In this document: positions 17,960-26,589 of the stretch, piece after piece
Layout of the letters: the number at the start of each line of letters is the position of its first letter
Position numbering within the stretch: position 1 is the stretch's first letter
Assembly: GCF_009755275.1 (NCBI RefSeq)
Contig: NZ_WQLA01000001.1
Location: 124,001 to 188,000 of the forward strand
DNA: 64,000 nucleotides
Source of the DNA: Mucilaginibacter aquatilis
GTDB taxonomy: Bacteria; Bacteroidota; Bacteroidia; Sphingobacteriales; Sphingobacteriaceae
Reading direction: 5' to 3'
Notes under the pieces: generated by a model
What the model saw: the letters and a program-made list of their open reading frames with translations, nothing else
Database searches by the model: none
Told to the model about the DNA's origin: nothing
Made by a program: the position numbers and the translations under genes

Positions 17960-18058
17960 ACTGTCACTGATGAAAAAGCAAAAGCAGTCACTGCTTATAC
18001 ACATATAACAGAGTACGAGTTCCATCTATGCATTCCCGAAACTGTTTAGATAGATTAG

Positions 18059-18193
18059 TACCGGGAAGAACCGTTTGATGAAGAATATACAGGCTGGACA
18101 CTTATGAGTGATCACGAAATGCGGGAGTATGTTGACTTTCCACAAGTCTTTTCTCGATGTACTCTAACACCATTTGTTGACTATCAACTGTAA
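18059..18193 (+). pseudogene. remnant of an immunity-protein-like gene
   Basis: An open stretch with no start codon encodes YREEPFDEEYTGWTLMSD and then REYVDFPQV, ending at TAA 18191. Two stops lie just before YREEP. The YREEP...GW...EY pattern resembles the DUF2185/Imm33 immunity family, but the resemblance is from memory and short. The rest of the interval 17872-18365 shows no other gene. Confidence 0.35.
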
Positions 18194-18365
18194 TAACCGC
18201 TTGCAATAGTTTGTTATAACATATTGTGAACGGAAAAGTCATGTTATGAGATGGTTTGTCTAATGGTGTTTTCTCCAAAATTTACCAATCGCTTAATTAT
18301 ACAGAATATACAAAAAATAGGAAAGATGAGAATCCAGTACAAGACTTAAAAATAGGAATCACCCT

Positions 18366-18971
18366 CTATGCTGCCTCAACATAATACCAACGATTACCTA
18401 GTTCCTTTTGCTTGTAAACATCTCCAAACATTTCTTTGATACAAAAAGAAGCGTTCCCTTTACGAATGTGAACAAAACCGCTTCTTCCTTCAGGCATACC
18501 TCTGAAAGTAAAAAAGAGTACCGCTTGGTTCAACGACTTGTCAAGTACATCCACTTCGCCACCTCCTACTGACAGAGAGCTATACTTTCCGGGGAGTTTA
18601 TATAAGCTACTTCCTGGATCTAACGGACCTGTCACAGCTATATTTGAGGCTACCTGATAATCATCTTTGTAAACTACAAATGCCATGCGGTTCCTGATAT
18701 AGTTGAGGGGGAGCATTATCACTAAGATGAGACAGATAATGTTCAAGCCAAAAGGAAGGAAAGAAAAACGATAAATTTCACCTTGCCTTATCCAGAATAC
18801 GGTACTTGTTACCAATACTATCAGAAAGGCCGCAATAATGAAAAGCTGAAAAAAGCCATAAATCATCCACAGATCACTCCATAGCTTTTGGCTATACATA
18901 ACAGATATAAATAAAAATATAGAAGCGAAAAACGATAATTTGAAAGTAAGTGTTCGAAAGGTTTTTTTCAT
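18366..18971 (-). CDS. small membrane protein of unknown function
   Basis: 201 residues, ATG start at 18971. Three transmembrane helices are visible (about 9-27, 33-60 and 73-91), followed by a soluble C-terminal half of about 105 residues with many Gly, Ser and aromatic residues. I do not recognise the family. It sits in an AT-rich patch with gene remnants on both sides. The 371 bp upstream (18972-19342) hold no gene; the only structure seen there is the 12-bp palindrome AGATCATGATCT at 19320-19331. Confidence 0.65.
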   Translation of the reverse strand: MKKTFRTLTFKLSFFASIFLFISVMYSQKLWSDLWMIYGFFQLFIIAAFLIVLVTSTVFWIRQGEIYRFSFLPFGLNIICLILVIMLPLNYIRNRMAFVVYKDDYQVASNIAVTGPLDPGSSLYKLPGKYSSLSVGGGEVDVLDKSLNQAVLFFTFRGMPEGRSGFVHIRKGNASFCIKEMFGDVYKQKELGNRWYYVEAA

Positions 18972-19342
18972 CGGGGTCAGGCTTTAGGACATATATGAGA
19001 TTGCTTTACATTGTTGCAGGAAGCACAAATTTTGTTAGGTAATCTTACGCCCTCCGGCTTTGAAATATCAAGCTTGTACTCAGCCTAAATCTTTATAGGT
19101 CAATAATTAAATGCACATCTTCTTTGAACCTATGGCATAAGTTCTATTGTATAAACGTGTGAATCTAAGACAATGCAGACTTGCCAATGTTAACTTTTAA
19201 AGATACAGTCGGACACATCTTTTGCCAGTCAATCCACACACTTCAAATTTCAAACTCCTTCTATAAAACTTAAATTTTAAAGTTTAAAATTGACAAATTA
19301 GCGCTAACGAATGTGGTCGAGATCATGATCTGAAATAACACA

Positions 19343-19747
19343 TTATGTATGCTTATTGTGCAAGCCGATTTGATTGCTGAATAACTTACAAATTAAATTG
19401 TCTAAATAAGGAGCAATTGCATTAGTTAAGCCAATTGTCATAATGAATAAGAGCGCACCATTTAATTGAAATCCAAAGGTAGCGCTTGCCGGAATTATCC
19501 AAATTGCCGATGATAGAACTAAGCATAATAAAGCCAACATTAATGTTGGCTTACGTTTGATAAACGAAGTTATTATTAAATAGATGCTATAGGTAATTAG
19601 CGTTGCGAGAAGTGCTAAGCCAAGATCCAAGGAATATCTATTTATGTTATACGTGTCATTTATGAGGATTGGATATAAAACATAAGCGAGCGTCCCACCA
19701 ATGAATGATATTAAAACTAGCACAATAAAGTATTTCAGTATTGACAT
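19343..19747 (-). CDS. four-helix membrane protein of unknown function
   Basis: 134 residues, ATG start at 19747. Four hydrophobic segments fill the protein (about 3-25, 37-61, 68-88 and 93-118). The cytosolic tail is short and basic. The family is not recognised. It begins 8 bp after the stop of a frameshifted gene remnant on the same strand, so the two probably formed one operon before the upstream gene decayed. Such pairs are seen in effector/immunity loci, but nothing in the sequence proves this. Confidence 0.6.
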   Translation of the reverse strand: MSILKYFIVLVLISFIGGTLAYVLYPILINDTYNINRYSLDLGLALLATLITYSIYLIITSFIKRKPTLMLALLCLVLSSAIWIIPASATFGFQLNGALLFIMTIGLTNAIAPYLDNLICKLFSNQIGLHNKHT

Positions 19748-19754
19748 ATATAAG

Positions 19755-20083
19755 TTAATTGTTATTAACCAAGCTTTTGTTTAACGTGGCCAGATCAATC
19801 TCGCCTAGTAAATATTTTTGTATATGGCTCCAATTAGTTCTAACGATTGTGCTGTGATTTCTGTAAAAAGGATGCCTTGCCGCCATATGTGTTTTATATA
19901 GGTTACCAATTCTGTCTGCATTTGAGACCACATTCATCAGCTGAATCAAACCTATCTAAATCCATCAGAACTGCATACATCCAGTCGTTGGTTCTGTCGA
20001 CACCCATAGTATAGAACTTGTTTCCATCTGGACGAGTTCATCAGCGTAGATACCAAACTTTCTGTCTCCGGCACGCACAAAAT
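19755..20083 (-). pseudogene. frameshifted gene remnant, function unknown
   Basis: Three overlapping frames read as parts of one protein of about 110 residues. They are, in order: DFVRAGDRKFGIYADELVQM; then NKFYTMGVDRTNDWMYAVLM; then VVSNADRIGNLYKTHMAARH, continuing to GEIDLATLNKSLVNNN and a stop at 19755. Protein-like composition continues across two frame changes, so at least two indels are inferred. I do not recognise the family. Its 5' end is fused to the broken EVE-gene copy at 20084. Confidence 0.6.
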
Positions 20084-20250
20084 CCTAAAGGTGCGTTTAT
20101 CCTTGTTAAATTTTTGCCAGGGAGTATTTAAAGGGTTCAAATCTGATAGCCAGTATTGCATAAAGAAACATTCCCAAAGCTCGTTTAAAGATTATTTTAT
20201 CTGTTAAACACATTAAAGGTGAAAAAATGTGGTGACAAATTAAAATTTAA
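20084..20250 (-). pseudogene. truncated duplicate of the EVE gene 5' end and promoter
   Basis: From the ATG at 20161 the sequence reads MQYWL, then PWQKFNKDKRTF, against MNYWL and SWQKFNEDKRTF in the intact gene at 17467-17871. Similarity ends after 25-26 codons and the frame runs into unrelated sequence. Upstream, 20205-20250 is nearly identical to the intact promoter region. One of its two TTTGTCACC repeats and the CACCT/AGGTG pair have mutated. Confidence 0.75.
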
Positions 20251-20429
20251 CCTTAGGTATAAGCTTTTCAATTTAAAAGTATTGCATATTCAGCGAACAC
20301 ATTTTCGTGTATAAATTTGGCAAGAAGGTTTTAATTTATTAAGCGTTATATTTTAAATGCTATACTTACCTTGAGTTTATTTAATAAGCAAACTTTAAAC
20401 CTTTTTGCTTGAATACTAATTACGCTTGA

Positions 20430-21308
20430 ATGAAAGCCTATTTGAAATTGAATCTCTTACCGTTGTTGCTTCTTTGTATGGCAGCATGTACCAATAATGG
20501 TAAGCCAAACAACGAAACAGCACAACCATTATTAGATAAGGCAGACACAGCAATTGCTTACCCGGATGTAGCTACGGGAGATACTACAGTAGCTGCGCCA
20601 GTAAAAGCTGATAAGCTGATTGATTTATTCCCTGAAGGTGTTGAAATTAATTTCACTCCGGACGATGTAAAAAGTAACGACCCAAAATACAGTACGTTCA
20701 GGCAAAAACTTGCGCAGTTTGAAAACAAACATAACGTTAATGACACCCTAGACGCGCAGGAGCTTATAGGCTTGGTAAATAATGAAGTGTTTAGCAACAC
20801 CGAAACCTTTGTTAACAGCAAGTGGCTGAAGTATTTTTTGAACAGGTACAAGTTTAATATTGCCGACCTATCGCCCGTAGTTGATGTAGCCATAAAACAA
20901 GAGGATTATGAAGCGATTAAGAATATTTTAAAACATGGATTTATTGTTGACACCCGTCAGATTGAACTGGCTACGGAAGTTAAGGAAAATGCAAGCCAGC
21001 TAATTAAATACAATAAGCAAAACAAGGGATTGGATGAGGCCGGTGATCCTACTTTTTATGAAAGTAAGTATTCAAGGATTGATGAAATTATGCAGTTGCT
21101 TCTTGCTTCGTATAATGCTAATTCAATTTACGACAGTGATGGCTTCACCAATCTCAGACAAGCAAAAAGCAGCAGTTCGACAATCATACAAAGGATAAAA
21201 ACCGGATCACATATAAAAGTGCTTGATAATACTAATAATTGGTTTCAAGTTGAATTACCGACAGGTCAAAAAGGCTATGTTCATCATAGTAAAATCAGAT
21301 CAATATAA
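20430..21308 (+). CDS. SH3-domain lipoprotein
   Basis: 292 residues. The signal ends in LLLLCMAAC, giving lipidated Cys20. A Thr/Asn/Pro-rich linker follows to about residue 65. The central 170 residues are mostly helical and not recognised. The C-terminal 55 residues form a bacterial SH3 domain, with NLRQAKSSSSTIIQRIKTG and then NNWFQVELPTGQKGYVHHS. Such domains bind peptidoglycan or peptides in the periplasm. The upstream 178 bp (20251-20429) are AT-rich with no other feature. The next gene follows after 82 bp on the same strand. Confidence 0.82.
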   Translation: MKAYLKLNLLPLLLLCMAACTNNGKPNNETAQPLLDKADTAIAYPDVATGDTTVAAPVKADKLIDLFPEGVEINFTPDDVKSNDPKYSTFRQKLAQFENKHNVNDTLDAQELIGLVNNEVFSNTETFVNSKWLKYFLNRYKFNIADLSPVVDVAIKQEDYEAIKNILKHGFIVDTRQIELATEVKENASQLIKYNKQNKGLDEAGDPTFYESKYSRIDEIMQLLLASYNANSIYDSDGFTNLRQAKSSSSTIIQRIKTGSHIKVLDNTNNWFQVELPTGQKGYVHHSKIRSI

Positions 21309-21390
21309 TAACTGAACTTAGTGATTCGACAAGATTATCCAGGATCGTGAATTTTAATTATACACCTACGCATCAAAAGTTATTCAATCA

Positions 21391-21939
21391 ATGCTGTCAT
21401 TAAAGTTATATACAAAAATTGCTTTGCTCAGCTTATTGCCACTAACTTCACTCAAGGGACAGGAGATACTACATCAAGACATTGTGTACTTACCCGAATC
21501 TGGAATTGATTTTAGCAGCTTAATAAGTAAATTTAAAGGCAGAGTAATATACTTAGACATTTGGGCCACCTGGTGTATGCCTTGTAGAAAAGAATTAACC
21601 TTAAAGCAGGACATTAAGGCATTTGCCGACTTTGCCAGAAAGAACAACGTAGTCGTCCTTTACATTTGTTGCGATAAAAATGGCAATATGTGGAAGAACT
21701 TTATTGAGACAAATGAAATGTATGGCTACCACATTCTTGCCAATCAACAAATTAACAACACGTTGCATACAACGTTTTCCGTTCAAAGAGGCAGCCACGG
21801 TAAACGTAAATTACAAAGGGCATTTTTCCTGCCCCGGCATATCATCATCGACCAATCTGGAACAGTAAGAGATAGTTCGGCACAAAGACAGGGCACTGCA
21901 TTGGTTTACCGCCAAATAGAAGAAATATTAAAGAATTAA
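21391..21939 (+). CDS. periplasmic TlpA-like thioredoxin
   Basis: 182 residues. A signal peptide (about 1-23) is followed directly by a thioredoxin fold with the active site WATWCMPC (Cys62 and Cys65) and a cis-Pro region FFLPRHIIID. It probably reduces or isomerises disulfides outside the cytoplasm. Compared with the larger TlpA protein encoded convergently at 22083-23552 it lacks the long N-terminal domain. Confidence 0.87.
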   Translation: MLSLKLYTKIALLSLLPLTSLKGQEILHQDIVYLPESGIDFSSLISKFKGRVIYLDIWATWCMPCRKELTLKQDIKAFADFARKNNVVVLYICCDKNGNMWKNFIETNEMYGYHILANQQINNTLHTTFSVQRGSHGKRKLQRAFFLPRHIIIDQSGTVRDSSAQRQGTALVYRQIEEILKN

Positions 21940-22082
21940 GCAGCTCATATCCATTTCAAAACAACCAAACATAAGCCTAAAATTTGGGGGTCTTCCTTTA
22001 TTATTTGCTTAATTCAGATCAATTATAACTTACAGCAAATCAATTATGTTGCTTCAAAAACCAAGGTTGATTGTCCATTAAT

Positions 22083-23552
22083 TTACTTTGTTATAGCTTC
22101 ATCTAACAACTTGTAAAGTAAACCGCTTTGACCCGGACTCGGACAGTTGTTACTTTTAATTACTCCGTTGGCATCAATTAAAAAATAGTGCGGTATGGCA
22201 GTTACGTTAAAAGCCTTCACCATAGGGTGCTTTGTCCAGCCGGGAGCAATCAAATTTACGCCTTGTAAATTCAAATCTTTTAAACTTGCTTTCCATGTTT
22301 TTTCATCAGTGTCAACACAAACGTTTACAAAAACAATGTCTTTATCCTTGTATCTTTCGTGCAATGCAGGTACGCTGTTTTTGATTTCACTTATACATGG
22401 ACCACAATTAACACCCCAAAAGTCAATGTAAACAACTTTACCTTTAAATTTACTCAATGACACCATGCGGCCATTCTCATCTTTAAGCATAAAAGATGGC
22501 GCAGGGGTACCCGGTTTAAGTCGTTGCACGTTTTGATAAAATTGCTTCAGCGTATCTGCATACATTGGCGTTTTTACTTTGGTAATAAAGTCTTTGTATA
22601 CTTCAACGCACTCATCAAATGGATGATTATTAAAGCTCCAAAAAATGCTTTGGGTGCAATACCAATCACGAATTTCAAGTATTGAAAGTGAATATAATCC
22701 TGTAACGTATGTCCGCCAGGCATATTTATATTGCTGTAATTTATTATCACTATTTTCGGCAACTGTATTGGTACTTGTATACTTTATGGGTTGGAAGTAT
22801 ACTAAATATTTAAATAGAAAGTCACGATACTCATTGCTTAAGTTAAACCACTCTTCCGACTCTGTTGCATAGGCTTGCCGTTGGGTAGTTATAAGTAGAA
22901 AGTTAGTGAACTTACTTGGCTTATTTATATATAATTCATACCGCGGAAGCAACTTAGCATTAATCATTAAATCTGCATACCTAAAATGAATGTCGGTTGA
23001 TATTTTATCGTATCCTTCAGCAACACCATCTTTAACAAGCATTTGAATTTCTTCGTTATACGAGTCATTTAAAGCTGTAAATTTTGCAGAATCAGTTAAA
23101 CGCTTGTTGTATAAAACAGGCCGTAGCTGAGCGAGGTGTTGAGCAAACACGCTGTCAATCACTGACAGTTTTTTAAAAGCGCGCACTCTTACCTTATTTA
23201 ACGATGTGATAGAAAAGCTTTCAGCTGCTTTATTCGCATCCCAGTTTACGTTTATAGTATCGTTCTTTTTAACAAAAATCCTACGTTGTACAGGCATCAA
23301 CAGCAGATCCATTGCATCCCCTTCTACTTTAATCCTTTTTGTAAAATTTCCTTGTTTATCAATGGTCACCGAAACAAGCATGGATCTCAAAATCCCTTGC
23401 TGATAAAACTCCCAGAAGTTTTCCTTGTGATTCTCGACATGACCTTTAATAATAGCGTATTCAGATTTTACGGCTACAGGTTTCTGGGCCATCGAGGTAA
23501 AGCAAAGCACCGCTAGCATAAGTGCAGCTAAGAACTTAAATTGTGATACCAT
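22083..23552 (-). CDS. TlpA-family disulfide reductase with long N-terminal domain
   Basis: 489 residues. A signal peptide (about 1-22, ending SMAQ) precedes an N-terminal region of about 330 residues, the usual layout of large Bacteroidota TlpA/ResA-like proteins. The C-terminal thioredoxin domain holds Cys383 and Cys386 in NCGPC, and the cis-Pro TAIPHYFLID. It is likely a periplasmic thiol-disulfide enzyme. It faces the smaller TlpA-like gene, and the 143 bp between them carry no clear terminator. Confidence 0.88.
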   Translation of the reverse strand: MVSQFKFLAALMLAVLCFTSMAQKPVAVKSEYAIIKGHVENHKENFWEFYQQGILRSMLVSVTIDKQGNFTKRIKVEGDAMDLLLMPVQRRIFVKKNDTINVNWDANKAAESFSITSLNKVRVRAFKKLSVIDSVFAQHLAQLRPVLYNKRLTDSAKFTALNDSYNEEIQMLVKDGVAEGYDKISTDIHFRYADLMINAKLLPRYELYINKPSKFTNFLLITTQRQAYATESEEWFNLSNEYRDFLFKYLVYFQPIKYTSTNTVAENSDNKLQQYKYAWRTYVTGLYSLSILEIRDWYCTQSIFWSFNNHPFDECVEVYKDFITKVKTPMYADTLKQFYQNVQRLKPGTPAPSFMLKDENGRMVSLSKFKGKVVYIDFWGVNCGPCISEIKNSVPALHERYKDKDIVFVNVCVDTDEKTWKASLKDLNLQGVNLIAPGWTKHPMVKAFNVTAIPHYFLIDANGVIKSNNCPSPGQSGLLYKLLDEAITK

Positions 23553-23823
23553 AATAGGTTTAAAGGATGATAGGTTTAACAGGGCTAAGTTAAAAATTTG
23601 ATGCTCACTTTAAACTTCGCCTATATGATTAATGCATAATTGCAATTTAAGCCTGAACTTAAACGTTCTTGCTTAATGATTTTTCAAAAAGGCATCGCAA
23701 GGCTTAGATAAAGGTATATATACTTAAAGTTAAAAACAGGTATAACTACCTGAAAATACGAAGTGTTTTCTTTCCATCTTTGAAGTGCGTACAAAATGTA
23801 TGCACTATTAACTGACCTATACC

Positions 23824-24333
23824 TTGAAGATCTACTTATTTCTACTACCCTTTCTTTTTATGGGATTGCATGCCAATGCGCAAGTGATAACACCAAAGGA
23901 GCGCATGATATGGAATGGCTTTGTTGATTACTTAGCTATAAAGAAGTTTAAAGGCTCTGCTGAGCTTGATAAACCACCTCGCGAAAAATCTGTTCAATTA
24001 TGGAAAGACTACTGCAAAGCAATTAACTTAAAGCTCGACTATCATGAATTCGTGAGCCATGTTCAGCGTAACATTATAGCTTACCGTAAGTATGCATGGC
24101 AGAAAATAAAAGATGGCAAGGCAACCTTTAACGGCACTGAAGCCGACTTTATGCCCGGCTTAAGTACCGTTGATGGGTGGGCGGGCTCGCGTACCACCAC
24201 TTACAAGTTCCCTCCCGATAGTTTAACGGTTGGCTTAACCGGCGAAAAGATTGCAGGCTTTAAAAACGGCGTGTACACTGAGCTTGGTAAAGACTCATTA
24301 CTATTACTAATCAACAGTAACCGGTTACATTAA
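23824..24333 (+). CDS. exported protein of unknown function
   Basis: 169 residues from a TTG start at 23824. An in-frame stop at 23809 leaves no upstream ATG. The signal peptide MKIYLFLLPFLFMGLHANAQ is clear. The mature part holds PREKSVQLWKDYCKAINL and DYHEFVSHVQRN and ends with a Leu-rich strand. I know no matching family. The 271 bp upstream are the divergent promoter region shared with the TlpA gene and hold no other gene. Confidence 0.68.
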   Translation: MKIYLFLLPFLFMGLHANAQVITPKERMIWNGFVDYLAIKKFKGSAELDKPPREKSVQLWKDYCKAINLKLDYHEFVSHVQRNIIAYRKYAWQKIKDGKATFNGTEADFMPGLSTVDGWAGSRTTTYKFPPDSLTVGLTGEKIAGFKNGVYTELGKDSLLLLINSNRLH

Positions 24334-24342
24334 TTTAACCGG

Positions 24343-24552
24343 TTACCTTCTTCTGTCTAAAGCAACCAACGCAATGCCGCCAACAAGCAAAATACCACCG
24401 GCATAAGGCGGCCAGTTTACAGACTTCTCCTTTTCTGCTGATACCTGTATAGGACCTGCATCAATAACTTTTTCCTTTTTTGTGTAGGTAAATCCTGTCC
24501 AAATTAGCATAACCACACCAAGTATGATAAATGCAATGCCAAGTATCTTCAT
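24343..24552 (-). CDS. two-helix small membrane protein
   Basis: 69 residues. Two transmembrane helices (about 3-20 and 49-65) flank a lysine/glutamate-rich loop with PIQVSAEKEKSVNWPP. The arrangement is that of DUF3185-like small envelope proteins common in this phylum. The stop is 9 bp from the stop of the convergent gene at 24333, so transcripts meet head-on. Confidence 0.72.
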   Translation of the reverse strand: MKILGIAFIILGVVMLIWTGFTYTKKEKVIDAGPIQVSAEKEKSVNWPPYAGGILLVGGIALVALDRRR

Positions 24553-24691
24553 AATTGTATATAATTAATTTAGCCTCATTTTTGTTTTGCGGTACGCAAT
24601 GCTCGTTCCAAGCGTACGTAGCTGGTAGTTGCCTTAACGAAAACTATATGGTACCTACATTGGTTATAAAAGGGTTAACTAAAATCAACTT

Positions 24692-24859
24692 ATGGCCGAA
24701 TTAAAAGTACAACCCAAGCGCCGCACCCCATGGTGGCTGTGGCTTATTCTGTTAATAATTACACTTTGCTTTTTATTCTTTTTTATGCGCGGATGCGGTA
24801 ATCAAGCTGGTTTGCGTGAACCTGCCGTTACAGATACCACTACTAACACATTAAATTAA
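24692..24859 (+). CDS. single-pass small membrane protein (55 residues)
   Basis: An ATG ORF of 55 residues. A basic N-terminus (KVQPKRRTPWWLW) precedes one hydrophobic helix (about 14-33) and a short Thr-rich tail. The positive-inside rule places the tail outside. It ends 56 bp before the PRC-barrel gene on the same strand and is probably cotranscribed with it. No family is recognised. The clear topology and context support it. Confidence 0.62.
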   Translation: MAELKVQPKRRTPWWLWLILLIITLCFLFFFMRGCGNQAGLREPAVTDTTTNTLN

Positions 24860-24915
24860 CCTTACAGTGAAGTGGTGCATTCACTTTACTATAAGTATAT
24901 AAATAAGAAAACACA

Positions 24916-25470
24916 ATGGAAGAAAACGAGTATAGCCGCCTGGAAGAGCTTACAGGCAGCGACTTTGAAATAGCCGACGGGCAACCCGACATTAAAGGGT
25001 GGGACGTAAAGAACGAACAGGGTGAGGTAATTGGTGATGTTGAAGAACTGTTATTTAACCCGCAAACACAAAAGGTTAGATATATAATTGTTGATACCGA
25101 TGCCAACGACCTTAAACTTGAGGCCCGCAAAATATTAATACCAATAGGCGTTGTAGAACTGCACGAAGATGACGACTTTGTGGTTGTGCCTCAAATAGAG
25201 GTTAACCATATTGTTGGCCTGCCATCATACGTAAAAGGCGAATTAACGGCCGAACATGAACAGCATATACGCAGCATGTTTTCGAGCCTTGGTGCAGCAG
25301 GTATGGGTATTGGAGCAGTTACCGCCCAACCAACAGAAAACTTTTACGAGCACGAACAATTTAATCAGAACCGCATTTACAACCGCCGCCGTCCTGAAAA
25401 TAATCCGGAACGCCTGTTACCTGAAGAGGGTACACGTGAAGATGAAACCGATAACCGCGACATATTTTAA
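24916..25470 (+). CDS. PRC-barrel domain protein
   Basis: 184 residues. Residues about 25-85 form a PRC barrel: GWDVKNEQGEVIGDVEELLF, then VRYIIVD and the ILIPIGVVEL strand. The remainder is acidic and low in complexity, ending in RLLPEEGTREDETDNRD. Bacterial single PRC-barrel proteins are often stress-related; the role here is not known. A strong terminator follows at 25492. Confidence 0.85.
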   Translation: MEENEYSRLEELTGSDFEIADGQPDIKGWDVKNEQGEVIGDVEELLFNPQTQKVRYIIVDTDANDLKLEARKILIPIGVVELHEDDDFVVVPQIEVNHIVGLPSYVKGELTAEHEQHIRSMFSSLGAAGMGIGAVTAQPTENFYEHEQFNQNRIYNRRRPENNPERLLPEEGTREDETDNRDIF

Positions 25471-25491
25471 TATCGTTTACTAGCATAAAGA

Positions 25492-25528
25492 AGAAAAGGC
25501 TTTCAGTGAAATGAAAGCCTTTTCTTTT
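25492..25528 (+). terminator. intrinsic terminator
   Basis: AGAAAAGGCTTTCA and TGAAAGCCTTTTCT pair perfectly, followed by TTT. It ends the PRC-barrel transcript. Confidence 0.87.
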
Positions 25529-25552
25529 GGAGTTATTGGTAAGATCTCACAA

Positions 25553-25586
25553 AGCAAAAGGCATCCCTGTTGAGATGCCTTTGCTT
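25553..25586 (-). terminator. intrinsic terminator of the mlaD-like gene
   Basis: AGCAAAAGGCATC and GATGCCTTTGCT form an almost perfect stem around a short loop. It lies 22 bp after the convergent gene's stop on the minus strand. Confidence 0.75.
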
Positions 25587-25607
25587 AAAATTTATTATTG
25601 ATTGAGC

Positions 25608-26555
25608 CTAGTCAGCTTTGCGTCCGAAAACCGAGAAGCTTACATAGCGCTTTGGATGAGCTTTAAGATCGATGAACAAGTTATTGAGGTTTTCAGATGC
25701 AGAGTTTAAGTTGTTATACATCTTATCGTCATTCATTAATAAACCTAATGAACCTTTTCCACTGTTAATCTTAGCAACCGTTTGCTGCAAATCGGCCATG
25801 GTTTTGTTTGCGTTATCAAGGGTTTGCTTAATATTTGAGTTAGCCAAATCAGCACTAAGGCGTTCAAAGTTAGCCGTTGTGGAATTCAACTTTACGGTGC
25901 TGGCCTTTAAGCTGGCGGTAAGTGCTTCGGCGTTAGTCATTATACCGTTGATGTGACCTGTTTGGCCTGCTACCAGTCTATCAATTTTCTTGGTAGTACC
26001 TTCAAGGGTTTGCAATGAATTAGCTATGCTTAAAAAGCTGCGGTCAATATTACGCTGGAATTCAGGGTTAAGTATTTTGTTAACAGCCGAAAGGCTTGAA
26101 TCAACCTTATCCATTAAAATTTCGGCCTTACGCTGTACCGGCTGCAGGCTTTGTGCCAAACTTCCTTGTATATCGGCACGCAAAGTATCCTGGTTTTCGG
26201 CAAATTCGCGGCTATTGCCCATTTCAAATACAATGGCCTTACTTCCTAATAAGTCAGTACTTTCAAGGCGGGCTATACTATTTGCCGGGATAGGATATTT
26301 TGGATCAATTTTAAATTCAACCACTGTAAAGCCGCTCTCGGTTTGCAAAGTCATGTTTGATACGTGACCAATTTGAAAACCGTTCACAAGCACCGGTTTC
26401 GATAGGGTTAATCCTTCAACGTTGCGGTATATGGCGTAAAATTTATTCGACGATGAAAAAACATCGTTTCCTTTGAGGTAACTGAAGCCTAATATTAATA
26501 TAGTTACTCCAATTACGGTTAAGATACCAATTTTGGTTTCGTTAGATACTTTCAA
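25608..26555 (-). CDS. MlaD/MCE-domain lipid-transport protein
   Basis: 315 residues. An N-terminal transmembrane helix (about 8-25) anchors the protein in the inner membrane. The MCE domain follows (about 35-115) with AIYRNVEGLTLSKPVLVNG and VEFKIDPKYPIP. The C-terminal 190 residues form a helical tail. MCE proteins carry phospholipids between membranes. It starts with TTG at 26555 (MKVSNETKIGIL); no ATG fits. The amidase gene lies 34 bp upstream on the same strand. Confidence 0.9.
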   Translation of the reverse strand: MKVSNETKIGILTVIGVTILILGFSYLKGNDVFSSSNKFYAIYRNVEGLTLSKPVLVNGFQIGHVSNMTLQTESGFTVVEFKIDPKYPIPANSIARLESTDLLGSKAIVFEMGNSREFAENQDTLRADIQGSLAQSLQPVQRKAEILMDKVDSSLSAVNKILNPEFQRNIDRSFLSIANSLQTLEGTTKKIDRLVAGQTGHINGIMTNAEALTASLKASTVKLNSTTANFERLSADLANSNIKQTLDNANKTMADLQQTVAKINSGKGSLGLLMNDDKMYNNLNSASENLNNLFIDLKAHPKRYVSFSVFGRKAD

Positions 26556-26589
26556 GGTAGTTGCAATTAGTTTTTTATATAACGGTTAT

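Noticed and set aside
25672..26367. Plus-strand ORFs opposite the mlaD-like gene
   Set aside because: They are antisense shadows; the minus frame has a clear MCE domain.
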